In this document: positions 47,675 through 58,044 of the stretch, in pieces
Layout: every line of letters starts with the position of its first letter
Position numbering within the stretch: the first letter of the stretch is position 1
NCBI GenBank assembly: GCA_905331475.1
Contig: CAJNYU010001314.1
Coordinates: 1-64,000 of the forward strand
Direction of reading: 5' to 3'
Length of the DNA: 64,000 nt
Source: Rotaria socialis
Taxonomy: Eukaryota > Rotifera > Eurotatoria > Philodinida > Philodinidae
Notes under the pieces: generated by a model
The model's database searches: none
Told to the model about the DNA's origin: nothing
The model's input: the letters and a program-made list of their open reading frames with translations, nothing else
Position numbers and translations under genes: made by a program

Positions 47675-47762
47675 CTAGATTTATTGTGAGTAGAATACGA
47701 GCTAGCACTTTATACGCTGTTCGCACGAAAGTGGCATCGCCGTCAGTTGTTCTTGTGGCCAT
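47675..47762 (-). other. Possible short first coding exon
   Basis: On the minus strand, TTTGTTTAG precedes ATGGCCACAAGAACAACTGA, followed by 29 protein-like codons (GDATFVRTAYKVLARILLTI) and a donor GTAAATA. It could be a first exon after a spliced-leader or UTR acceptor, but no sure second exon was found and it lies inside repeat-rich DNA. Low confidence. Confidence 0.2.
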
Positions 47763-49020
47763 CCTAAACAAAAACAACAAAGATCAGCAACTTACATTCT
47801 AAGATTCAACTTACCATTAAAAGAATTATTCACATATACCTAAAATATTTAAAAGAACACTAATTCATTCTATCAGATTCACATTACCTGTCTATTCATA
47901 CATGTGACCTATCGAAAAAGATACAAGAACAATCACACCCTCAAGATACCACCAATTATTGAATTGATTTTGGTGACATAACTACCCAAGTCTACCATTC
48001 AACTATCGCTTCCCGGTCCTTGAAAAAATCATGACGCATTCGAATTCCTGGACATCGATAACCTATTCTAAACTTTGATCAGAATTCAGATCGGAGTTGA
48101 AATAAAAAGTTTAATTTTACAGTCCTTGATTTTTTGATAGACCCAATATCTGACCAATGGGAGCTCAGATCGAAAAAATGATCGCGGATTCGGAATCCTC
48201 GACCTCAAGAACGTACTTGAGATTTATATTACTTAAATCACGCTCCGAAAATATAGTCTTGCTTCAAGCCAGAACCATCTTTGGAAAAATGGTGCAGGAG
48301 GGACCATTTTGAAACATCCACAACTTTTGAGGATCTGAGATGGTTCGGTAAGCTAACTTGAACCCTCGAGTGTTTATTAGTGATTGAGGAAAACCCTATA
48401 AGGTCCAGTATCTTGGCTGGAACCATGAATGGTTCCGTATGCTTTCTACGGATCTATTGATGGTTTCACGAACTATATTATGGCTTCGTATACGGTGTAC
48501 GAAACCATTAGGAGTTTCACCACTTATTTTAAGGTTTGGTATACATACTACAAAACTGTAGATAGTTTCGAAAACTAGATATAGGTTTTTTGTGAATTAT
48601 ATAATACCATTGATGCTTCCGTATATCTGTTAGAAAACCATTGGTAGCATCATGAACTCTATAATGGTTCGGCATCTCTTTACGAAACCATGCATGGCTC
48701 TATAATGTTTGCAAAGGTTTCGCATGTATTTTACGAAACTACTAATTACTTCAAAAGGCACAAAATGGTTTTGTATATCTTTTGCGGAACCATTAACGGT
48801 TTCGTGCAGTTATCTGAAGGTTCAGCAGACATATTGCGAAAAAGTTTTTCCAGTTTCATAGAGTATCTAAAAGTTCCGGATATGCCCTACGAAATCATTC
48901 ATAGTTGTTTTAGGGCTGTAATCGTTCCGAATATATTCCACGAAACTAGTCATGGTTTTGCAAAAGATATACTGAACTTTTATATCATTTACGAAAGTGT
49001 GAATGGTTTCATGTATACCT

Positions 49021-49170
49021 AGGTCGAGCAATCCGACAGTAGGCATCTATCGGAACCCATCAGACCCGACTGGAATCCAATAGGATTTTATCGGATCCTG
49101 TCAGATCTTACAGAATTATCGTTCGATTCCGGGTCGAGGATCCGATGTCGGATCAGTCGGCCTGGGTCAA
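49021..49170. repeat. TCGGAT/ATCCGAC word patch nested in the composite element
   Basis: About 150 bp of ATCCGACAG, TCGGATCC and CAGACCCGAC words interrupt the GGTTTCGTA array. It resembles the domains at 430-800 and 56928-57287. The outer words AGGTCGAGCAATCCGAC and GTCGGATCAGTCGGCCT look like imperfect inverted ends, suggesting insertion of one element type into another. Confidence 0.5.
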
Positions 49171-49636
49171 TGCATGCTGAAACTTTGGATCCTTCGCGAA
49201 ACTTTCCATGGATTCGTATAAGATACACGGAACCGTTACTTGTTAAACGAAACTCTCATTAGTTTCGTAAAACATAAAACCGTTCAGCGTAGATCGTACG
49301 AAAATATTCACTGCTTCATAAATGATACAAAGGTTCAGTATTTCTTTGCCGGAGCCGGAAATAGTTTCGTAGAATGTGCGCAGAACCTTTAGTGGACTTA
49401 CGAAACCTTGAATGGTTTTGTATGACAAATACGAAACTACCAAAAGTTCGGTTCACGCTCAACGAAACTTCTAGATGGTTTCGTAGTAAAACGTCAAAAC
49501 CTTTTCCAACTTTCGGAACTTAAAAAGGTTCTGTATGAAAGTTCCGAAACTGTTCTGATGCCACGAAACTTAAAATCGTTTCATAAAATAGTACCAAACC
49601 TTCAAAGTTCGGTAGAACACCAATTTTTTTACAGTG

Positions 49637-50448
49637 TGTTAGCACGAGCAATGCTTGTATTAGCTTCATACGATCGCTACTGTTCAAGTTCTCATCTATA
49701 TCGACTTCGCTCAATGAGTAAAATACGAAAAGCGCGATTTATTATTGTCACAAGTACAATAATAGGTATTATCAATATTTTACCAATACTGGCTATCTAT
49801 CACTGGGAAGAAACATTGGATATATGTCTTCAATATTCAAATCTATTAATCAATATTTACATTTCCAGTCAAATTCTTCTTTATTATATTTCAGCACCTA
49901 TACTAATGATTATATTCGGTCTACTAGCTATATGTAATACTCGGAAGTCTATCGTTCGTACAGGCAGTCAATCAACTAATATACGTGGTCGTCGAACTCA
50001 AAAACAATTAACTCAAATGTTGCGTCTACAAATGAATATTCATCTTGTACTTACTGTTTCATTCAGTGTAGTTTATAGTATGACTGCGTTGAGTCCATCA
50101 ACAAAAACTCCTAATATTATAGCTGTGCGTTATCTATTGGCCGTATGTAGGGATGTGCAATGTCAGTGTACTGACCACCGGCTTGCACCGACGGTGTGTC
50201 CAATGGAGTACCGACCACACCGACACTGTTTCACTGTGTACACTATCGGTGTAGTCGGTGATCAGTTTTTCAGTATTCACACCGACACTGCACATCCCTA
50301 GCCGTATGGCAAAAATGTGATTATTTTCTTTCATTTTTTCTTTATGTTTTTTTCTGGAAGTACTTATCGCAAAAGAATTAGTTCATATATTAAAATTCAG
50401 CAGAGGTCCAAATCAACTAATAGACAGCTTCAAAAACCGAAGAATTAA
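49637..50448 (+). pseudogene. Rhodopsin-type GPCR remnant, disrupted by a MITE
   Basis: The frame starts at the end of TM3 (LARAMLVLASYDRYCSSS, with the DRY motif). It continues through TM4 (FIIVTSTIIGIINILPILAI), TM5 (LLYYISAPILMIIFGLLA), a basic third loop (RRTQKQLTQMLRLQM) and TM6 (LVLTVSFSVVYSMT). It is then cut by the 153-bp element at 50148-50300. After the element the TM7 region resumes, but one extra T in a T run at about 50347-50353 shifts the frame before a recognisable tail (SGSTYRK) and a stop near 50448. TM1-TM2 are absent: the repeat ending at 49636 directly abuts the coding part. Three independent defects (5' loss, insertion, frameshift) make it a pseudogene. The ligand class is unknown. 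Confidence 0.75.
50140..50308. mobile_element. hAT-like MITE, 153 bp, inserted in the GPCR remnant
   Basis: The element spans 50148-50300 with ends TAGGGATGTGCA and TGCACATCCCTA (12-bp perfect inverted repeats, continuing imperfectly) and a perfect 8-bp target duplication GCCGTATG at 50140-50147 and 50301-50308. The interior consists of GTCGGTGT / ACACCGAC and CAGTGTAC-like words. No coding capacity. Confidence 0.9.
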
Positions 50449-51183
50449 ACCAATACAACAGCTTCCTATCGATGACAATACTGTATGATTCATGATTAGA
50501 AAACAGTAATTTCTCAAATTAAATTTATATTACAGAATGGATCAAAACTAGAAATATTATTATAATAACAGTTTCAATGGTAAGCTCTTACAATTCATTG
50601 CACATACTCTATCAGATATTTAACTCGAACCTGTATGAGGGGAATTTTCATCGTCACAGGGCACAATTTTATTCACCCTTCAGAAAAATTCTAAACTATT
50701 ATAGATATTTCATGAAAAAGCATGAAGCAAAATAATCTTGTTTTCCTACAAGAATTGATCATTTGTATTTAGATAAATTAACTGTAATTAGAAATTTACT
50801 ATCATACCATTGCTTTTTCATAAGATCACTACAATAGCGAGCGTTTTTTAGAAATTAATTGTTGGAAAAGTCATTATGTTTTGGCTTTCTGCTTAATACA
50901 CTGTACCACTCTCCTACTGTTTAGCGCCTCAAGTTTGTTTTCACGGATGAACTTGTATTTCAATTGAGATATACTCACGATTTCATCTCGTGGGACAAAA
51001 AATATATTATTGTAAGGTATTTTCTGAACTTATGAAGTCATTTTGTTCAAGTACTTACTCTCTCTCTACGAATCATTCGTGAAAAATGTTAGAAATATAT
51101 ATTCGTAATTAGAGACGTTGTTTTTTAATTAAAAATAGAAAACAATAACTAAAATATCTAGAAAAAAAGACTGATTCTCATTA
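50449..51183. other. Gene-free stretch
   Basis: AT-rich with no recognisable feature. Confidence 0.45.
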
Positions 51184-51354
51184 TCATATATTAAAGATCA
51201 CATCGACTTCGACATTCAGCACTGTCAACTCATCATAGAATGAACTTGCAATAGTAAGTACATCAGGATCTTTATTATTGAATGTGATTAGCAGATACGG
51301 TAAGTTCTGTTCGAAATGAGTACTGAACAAATCAGCAGTTGGAATACTCACCAT
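51184..51354 (-). CDS. Short protein-like frame or last exon, unrecognised
   Basis: A 56-codon frame from ATG to TGA has clearly protein-like content (ADLFSTHFEQNLPYLLITFN and DPDVLTIASSFYDELTVLNV). It lies on the same strand as, and 3' to, the membrane-protein gene at 52480-53335, across the assembly gap, so it could be that gene's last exon. The family is not recognised. Confidence 0.35.
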   Translation of the reverse strand: MVSIPTADLFSTHFEQNLPYLLITFNNKDPDVLTIASSFYDELTVLNVEVDVIFNI

Positions 51355-51629
51355 CAAATAATATTTTTATTGATTTTGACGTTGTCTTTGCTATTGAAAT
51401 ATTGTATTTGATTGTGGAGGTCTATGTTAGCAGTGTGCTTGAAAAATAAATAAGTGTAGACTTGCTATTTAAGAGACCCTTCGCGAACTGCTTGTGAAAC
51501 TATGTAACATCTAGATTTCAGCCATTCCATACTGAATCAAAAGAGTAGACAACCAGAAAGTTTAAAAAAATAACTTTTGTCCTTTCCAAGCACTCAGGGA
51601 GAGTTAGAGCATATAAAAAATATATATAT

Positions 51630-52071
51630 NNNNNNNNNNNNNNNNNNNNNNNNNNNNNNNNNNNNNNNNNNNNNNNNNNNNNNNNNNNNNNNNNNNNNNN
51701 NNNNNNNNNNNNNNNNNNNNNNNNNNNNNNNNNNNNNNNNNNNNNNNNNNNNNNNNNNNNNNNNNNNNNNNNNNNNNNNNNNNNNNNNNNNNNNNNNNNN
51801 NNNNNNNNNNNNNNNNNNNNNNNNNNNNNNNNNNNNNNNNNNNNNNNNNNNNNNNNNNNNNNNNNNNNNNNNNNNNNNNNNNNNNNNNNNNNNNNNNNNN
51901 NNNNNNNNNNNNNNNNNNNNNNNNNNNNNNNNNNNNNNNNNNNNNNNNNNNNNNNNNNNNNNNNNNNNNNNNNNNNNNNNNNNNNNNNNNNNNNNNNNNN
52001 NNNNNNNNNNNNNNNNNNNNNNNNNNNNNNNNNNNNNNNNNNNNNNNNNNNNNNNNNNNNNNNNNNNNNNN
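51630..52071. other. Assembly gap of 442 N
   Basis: Unknown sequence. Its right edge lies inside an ATTAAT word-repeat element and its left edge in a TA run, so the gap was probably caused by the repeat. Long frames that span it are meaningless. Confidence 0.95.
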
Positions 52072-52358
52072 AACATTAATATTAATGATTAATGAAAGTA
52101 TAATCCATAATATTAACGAAAACATTGCTATTCATACTAATGGTGAATGTTTCCGTTAACCGTTAATATCATTTAAGAACATTGACATTAATATTAATGA
52201 TTAATGAAAACATTAATTTTAAAATTAATGTTAACTTTTTTCATTAATCATTAATATTAATGAATTAAGTTTTTCTTAGAAAACATTAAGCATTAATATT
52301 AATGGTTAATGAGAAACATTAACATTAATATAAAATTAATGTTAATGGCCCACCCCTA
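52072..52358. mobile_element. hAT-like word element (ATTAATATTAATG), left part in gap
   Basis: About 290 bp of ATTAATATTAATGATTAATG and its complement, ending CCCACCCCTA like the other hAT-like elements. The left terminus and target duplication lie in the gap. Confidence 0.6.
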
Positions 52359-52479
52359 TGTAGAAGTAATAATATTATATTTTATTTCGGTTCCCTAAAA
52401 TTCTTAGCTTTCCTTGTAAAAAATTCTGGCACGAGTACGACGATGGTGTGTGAAGCAAAAAGAGAGTTGCTATTGGTAC

Positions 52480-53335
52480 CTGAAACTGTTGCAGTTGTTA
52501 CAGTCGAACTTTTTGTTGTTGTTGTCGGTGTTGAGCGGCTGCTCGCCCTAGGAAATGAACGCGAAAATAATTAGAAAAAAAAATGTGATATTTTGTTCTT
52601 ACCAGAGCGTTAAAAAAACAGCTACTGGTATGCCACACACAATAAATCCAGTCATTAAGAAAAGCATTTTTGATGAAGTCACTTTTGCCAGTAAGTTTTG
52701 ACAGCTAAATGAAGTATTAAAAAGTTCCGGTTAAAACTTAAAATCAGCAGTTTTCTTTTAAATAAATCTGTAGACTTCACAAAATTTAATGTTTTTTAGA
52801 GCACGTCGGTAGGAGCAATTTCAAGCTAATAATCTATGCATAAAGTGAGTTTTCTTAGTTAACCAATGACAGGCACATGAAGACTCGCGTCTGACCAGAG
52901 TTTATGAGATGCGGACAATGGCAACTTTGACTTCAATCACTACCCACCAACTTGTAAAAGAAGATGACTTACGTCAAAGCTGAGTTTTCATTTGTGGGCT
53001 TATTTATTTCATTAGGTTTACCCATAGTTGAATCCTCCCATGCATGCATTCGGGCCAATTGATTTTTATCTACTGGTCTGTATAGTGGTTGACCCATCAT
53101 GTTCGATTGGGAATTCAATGGATAACTTGAATCTGTATTCCAATTACTTAACCGCGACATTTGATTGGAAGGAGGCTCTGACCAAATTCTAGGTGCGAGT
53201 TGTAAAGGATACCCCGAGTTTTGTGGCGTTTTCACGTACGGATGAACTTCATTTAGATCCTACACATATTCAACAAAGTTGAGCACGTGAGGAATTTTTA
53301 AGTAACAGTAACAAATTCATGCTGATGCTTACCAT
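52480..53335 (-). CDS. Small single-pass membrane protein with Thr-rich ectodomain, 3' end missing
   Basis: Four exons fit in phase: complement(join(52480..52547,52603..52704,52973..53259,53333..53335,...)). Exon 1 contributes only the ATG, directly before GTAAGC. Exon 2 gives a cytosolic segment (DLNEVHPYVKTPQ, Tyr/Pro/Asn-rich, about 95 aa). Exon 3 ends in a hydrophobic helix (MLFLMTGFIVCGIPVAVFLT). Exon 4 is Ser/Thr-rich (RSTPTTTTKSSTVTTATVS), likely extracellular and O-glycosylated, with a phase-1 donor GTACC. The rest would lie toward lower coordinates, beyond an ATTAAT element and the assembly gap. The topology is type II or signal-anchor. No family is recognised. The chain of four consistent GT-AG junctions is the main evidence. 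Confidence 0.6.
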
Positions 53336-53422
53336 AATGTAGCTTCGAATTGAAAAATTTTAACAAATGATTGCGAAACAGAATAGTATTGTTTCAATAG
53401 TTTCTGTCTTATTCTTATATAT

Positions 53423-53833
53423 GTATAAATTAGGGGTGCGAAGTTATTGTTATCTTGTTGTTATTAATAACAATAACTTTTTTTCGATAGTTATTTGTTA
53501 TAAATAACAAATAAATAAGAAATAACTTTTTTTCCTCAAAACTCAGTTCATTGTTTATATGGGTATACCATGCGAATTGGCACTATAGAAGTCAAAAATT
53601 TGTTCTAAAGCATAAGCTCACATAACGGATGTAATTAAAATATACAGCGAGATGAGACAAGATCTTTTTCAAAAAAAAAGTTATTTGTTATTTATCTGTT
53701 ATTTATAACAAATAACAAAAAAGTTATTGTTATCAATAACAATAACAAAAAAAGTTATTGTTACTAATAACAATAACAAAAAAGTTATTGTTATTAATAA
53801 CAATAACAATAAATTCTCACCCCTATGTATAAT
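53423..53833. mobile_element. hAT-like element, 395 bp, GTTATTGTTATTAATAACAA words
   Basis: The element spans 53431-53825, from TAGGGGTG to CACCCCTA. Its interior ends consist of GTTATTGTTATT and AATAACAATAAC arrays that make the whole element self-complementary, around a short ordinary core. The flanks TGTATAAAT and TGTATAAT suggest an 8-bp target duplication with one slipped A. It lies 5' of the membrane-protein gene. Confidence 0.75.
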
Positions 53834-54468
53834 TGTTTGAAACAATCCGGTATGATGTTATTTCATGTCGCCAAGAAAACAATTTGTATTGCTTCGCAGC
53901 CTAATTTTAACATGCCGGTGAATGTATAAGATTTGATTATAGAAGGCATAAAAGCATGCTATGTAAGTTTTTTTCTGCGCAGATGCTCAGAAGTTTCACA
54001 AAACCAATTTTCTTGCCTGTGCACTATAGAAGAATTCGGCAATTTTTTACTAGAAAAAGTAATCAATTTTTCAGTCCCGTAATGCTAGTCGTTGTTTTTA
54101 TTCAAAGACTGATTAGGCATGCAGTATGCGTAGTCTTAAAAGAATTCTAATTCAGGTGGAGAGAATGAAACCAGCATCTGATAATGTAAGCAGCGATTCG
54201 ATTCGCAATTATAAGATTGATTTAACACTTATAGTATAAAACAAGGAATTGAATACAAAAAAGCGCGTGCACCTCCTCTCACAGGATACTTTCCTATTAA
54301 AAATTAAGAGTTAAATGGTCCCGTAAACATAGAATGCTCTATGATTATTTCACAGTATTGTTTGAGTGACTACATCTCACTTTTGCATATGAAACTAATT
54401 TAATATTCATTAGAAGTCATCTCGAATCCTGATAAGCTCAGGATACCTATTCTATATGCACCTCATAA
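53834..54468. other. Gene-free stretch
   Basis: No recognisable feature. It may hold 5' parts of the coding remnant that follows. Confidence 0.4.
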
Positions 54469-54870
54469 CTGTACCTTCAAGATACCGTATTTTACATTGA
54501 TGATTACTGGCCAGTAGTGTGGCTGCGTTTTTTTGCGATAGAAAAATCAAAAGGTGACTATAAGATTGTTTCAGTGAGTAGTGGTGTGACGAACATAGAG
54601 AGTGTCGTCTATGCCCGTCGGCATGATGGTGTATTGTGTCATCTGCACATCTCTAGTCGTGCATTTCCTTTAGTTACATTCCCTTATATACGCGAGAGCG
54701 ATCACACTTGGACGGATATAGACAAAGAGGGAACGGTCACGCAATAGAACAATGAGAGTTCATCAGGTCAATGCACAAACATAGGATACAGCGAAGAGGA
54801 TAAAGTACATAAAGTGAGCCGTAACGGTAAATACCGTTACAAGTGGGATCTGATAGTATGGCAGCAGTGA
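54469..54870 (+). pseudogene. Unrecognised coding remnant with one in-frame TAG
   Basis: A single frame of 134 codons reads as a soluble protein: DTVFYIDDYWPVVWLRFF, then GDYKIVSVSSGVTNIESVVY and CHLHISSRAFPLVTF. It is interrupted only by TAG at 54745-54747, then continues (SSGQCTNIGYSEEDKVHKV, RNGKYRYKWDLIVWQQ) to TGA. Upstream it is closed by TAA. The composition suggests a beta-rich domain. The TAG may be a nonsense mutation, or the gene may simply end there. No family was recognised. Confidence 0.45.
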
Positions 54871-55375
54871 AAACATAGGTGACTTACTGTTCGAAGTCCT
54901 TACCTATTTTTGATTGCCAAGATGAATATGAATGCTTAGAATATCCATGAAACTTTTTCAAATTTTATTTTATTGTTCGAACTCTGTATAATGATCCAAT
55001 AATTATGTAAAATATATTAAATAAGAGAAGTGAACAATTTCGAAATACGATTTCAAGAAATGATATTACTGAACCAAAACAAATTGCAAGTCTAATACCA
55101 TCGATCAAGCAAACGATAATATGTACGAATATCTATTAATCCAGAATCAATTTTACATGAGAAAAATAAGACTAGTTGCATTTTCATAGTTGTCGAATAT
55201 CAAAGTTGAGACTAATTTAGTTATGTCCATGCATAGTGATACAGAAATACGTGCTAAGTTGAATCAGAGTGCATTGGCAAAGAAAAATGATGCTATTCAT
55301 AAAAACCATTTAGTAAATGTCTGATCATCGTGAACTAGATCGATTTCAGCACAATGATTTATTCGACTGACTATT

Positions 55376-56220
55376 ATGGGTGTTCATTTATATTTATTGA
55401 TCTTTATAATAACGAGTAAATATAAATAAAATGTTCATATTTGTAAAATAAAGATAAATATCTTATTTATATTTAAAAAATAAAGATAGATAAATTCTTT
55501 ATATTTATAAAGTAACGATATATGAAATATGTATGTTTACAAAAAAAAAGATAAATAAATCAGATAATTCGAAAAAATAAATATAATATAAATATAAAGT
55601 TAACAAGTTTTCTATGAGCGACAAAGAAACAAATACCTGATACAACATCACAGAACACAGGTTAATTCGAACAAGTTCATTCAAAAAGCGCTGCTAAAAA
55701 ATATATTTCGTGCACAAAACAGAGGTCTTTAATCTAATCAAATCAGTGGAGCCTTAGTAAATGAATAGTAACGAAATTATTGTGCAGTATCTTCAATTCA
55801 TTTTCAGATCGATTTTTTTATCTAACATCAGCTTGCGATGTCATTAAAGGCTCCTTTGAATCCAAATAAATTACTGTTCCTTTAGGAGATGAAGATCGCT
55901 TTATGACGAATACAGTTTTACGTTGAAATTGAACAGGTTTTTAGAGCAGACACTGCTACATACATTATTTTTTACAGTGAACAGTAGTAGTATTATCGCA
56001 TTCCTTTGGAAAAGTTCTGATTGTCAGTTTTTGTTTTTCGAGTCAAGTAAATTTCTATTTCTTTTTTGTTTTTCGTACTTTCAAGAAAATCGACAATGCT
56101 TCTGTTATTTTTCTATTTCGAAAAGACTTTGAAAGTCAATAGCTATTTTAATTACAACTCCTTAGCTGAATCTGAACGAAAAAGATGATAAATAAATAGA
56201 ATTTTATCTTAAAAGGTAAG
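55376..56220. repeat. Dispersed repeat, copy 2
   Basis: About 95% identical to 45196-46080, same orientation, starting TGGGTGTTCATTTATATTTATT and ending at the same breakpoint. Short indels and substitutions are scattered evenly, and no frame is conserved. Confidence 0.7.
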
Positions 56221-56927
56221 GTAGCTGATATTCTGAATCGTAATTGCATATAGAAGTAAAATTACAAACCATGGCAATCTAGAGAGATTGTTCATATAGA
56301 CTAAAGTCGTTTTCTAATATATATATACAACGAATAATAACTAATCATAAAGAGAATATAATATTCAAATATTCAAATATATATATATACATGAGTTTTA
56401 TTTATTTTCTGATGAACTCATACTATTCTATCGCTAGGGCCCATTCTGGAAGGAATCACAATTTCTATTTACAATTTATCGATAAATGAAGCAAAGATAT
56501 AAATCTAACAGTTAATCAGTTATTGTCAGTACGTTTTTAGCACGAACATTGAAAAACCATTTACTAAAACGGTGAGCTGGGCAATTTAACTAATGTCTTC
56601 ATCGAGAAACAGTTATAATAGTGCTTTTAAAAATTGTCCGAGATCAATTACTTATTGTGTACACCTGGAACAAAGTTCAACATTTCCCTCACATTAAGAA
56701 GCGGAAACTAATTTAATTCATGTCTTTCTTTAAACATAAGAATGACGGTGGGTGGAAAAGAATAAGCAGCATCAGTTGATTTCGATTTCGTCCCCAATAA
56801 GTGAACTAACTTGAATTATATAAGATTATTACAAAAAAAAGAACAACATAATTAGCTTGTAGTCATTTTTAATCTCCTCATTCTATACATTGAATTTGTA
56901 ATCGACGAAAATATTTCGTACCATACA
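56221..56927. other. Gene-free stretch
   Basis: AT-rich with TA-rich microsatellite tracts near 56320 and 56383. No gene was recognised. Confidence 0.5.
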
Positions 56928-57287
56928 CCCAAGTGAATGATTCCGACAGTGGGATCCTATCGGATTCATGTCGGAATCTTATCGGATATAGTATGGATTT
57001 CATTAAACCGACGAAATCCTGTCAGTATCCGGGTGTGGGACCGACAATTGAAACCCTAGTGTTGGAATCCGATAGATTCCATTGTCGGAATTTAATGTAA
57101 TCCAACATAAACATTCGACCCATGTGTTCTGTTGGCACCATATGCTCATTCATTGGTGATTAAGAAACTGCTTTTTTCGTCGGATCCGTTAGTAGGTTCG
57201 TGTTCAGGAATCTGATCGGATTTTGTCGGCTTGTTGGATCCCATGAGATCCGACAGCATTCACTGTCGGCTTCATTCACCTGCGCAA
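56928..57287. mobile_element. TIR element with CCGACAGTG / TCGGAT words, about 360 bp
   Basis: The ends AAGTGAATGATTCCGACAGTG (left, near 56932) and its inverted counterpart CACTGTCGGCTTCATTCACC (right, near 57266) match at about 18 of 21 positions. The interior is filled with TCGGAT, ATCCGACA and GGATCC words, as at 430-800 and 49021-49170. Target duplication not found. Confidence 0.6.
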
Positions 57288-57309
57288 TTGCAATTAGCAT
57301 CCCCTCTTG

Positions 57310-57441
57310 TTACACCAGAAATTTGTTCCTTTTTCGCTCATAGAAAAATTGCTAACTTTATATTTGTATTATATTTATTTTTTCGAATTATCTGATTTAT
57401 TTATCTTTATTTCATAATGTAAATATAAAGTAACACCCCTA
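57310..57441. repeat. Inverted fragment of the 885-bp repeat, ending CACCCCTA
   Basis: Reading the minus strand from 57441 gives TAGGGGTGTTACTTTATATT, then words shared with the first 450 bp of the repeats at 45196 and 55376 (AAATCAGATAATTCGAAAAA, TTTTTCTATGAGCGA), with internal deletions. It could be the right terminus belonging to the repeat at 55376, but the flanks show no target duplication. Confidence 0.55.
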
Positions 57442-58044
57442 TTCGCAAGTGAATATATGTGTTCTTACACATGCAGATCGATACTTCTCTTTAGTTTTAT
57501 CGAGTTATGTTGCTGACAGTATAGATGATTCATGATCGAACCAAATTAAGCGCGTGGGACCACAGTTAGTGGGCAAAATTGTGCTCGTTCAAATAATAGG
57601 ACGGAGCAAAGAAAGAGATTTTGTCGTGTGCCTATCTTACATTACGACGAATAAAAATCGTGATTCTTCGATGGTATACTCTGTTGCCTTTTAGTTGTAA
57701 TGCTTGATTGAAAGCATAGACATAAATTTTTATTATAAGGAGAAAACAACGCAGTCTTGCAGTATATCGTTTTTCCACTTACCTGTACCCATAGCTGTAT
57801 GCATATATTTAATACCAGCTATTAGTATTATTTCATTGTCTGTGATATCTGTGACTTTGTGCTTTTCTGCAAAAATATTGCTATGACCAACTATTTCTGA
57901 AAAACGATATAGCGCAGCGGAAAAGCTCTTATTTACTTTATAAACCGATCATGAATAAGAAATTCATGATCATTTCTGTCCTGATGTTTCTATTGTATTA
58001 CTATCTGAAGAGTTTGACTTGCACCAGTTCCATAGTACTACGTG

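Larger units (their letters stand above)
46085..49636. mobile_element. Composite foldback element with GGTTTCGTA subterminal arrays
   Basis: The right end is TTTTTTTACAGTG and the left end a variant, CGCTGTAAAAAAAA. Next to each end are many copies of TGGTTTCGTA / TACGAAACCAT (about 250 bp on the left; about 1.2 kb on the right, 48430-49620). Inside lie a long hairpin (46370-47310) and a separate TCGGAT-word patch (49021-49170). The frames at 46082-46339 and 48690-49443 are word artefacts. No transposase was recognised. The target duplication could not be found, so the outer limits are tentative. Confidence 0.55.

Noticed and set aside
49558..49636. N-terminal part of the receptor frame
   Set aside because: These codons lie inside the GGTTTCGTA word array and are not receptor sequence. 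The receptor part begins at about 49637.
51577..52125. Three frames across the N run
   Set aside because: They consist almost entirely of unknown bases.
52072..53825. CRISPR-like or simple microsatellite arrays
   Set aside because: No regular spacer and repeat lengths. The words occur in both orientations and are bounded by TAGGGGTG/CACCCCTA ends, which fits transposons. The genome is eukaryotic.
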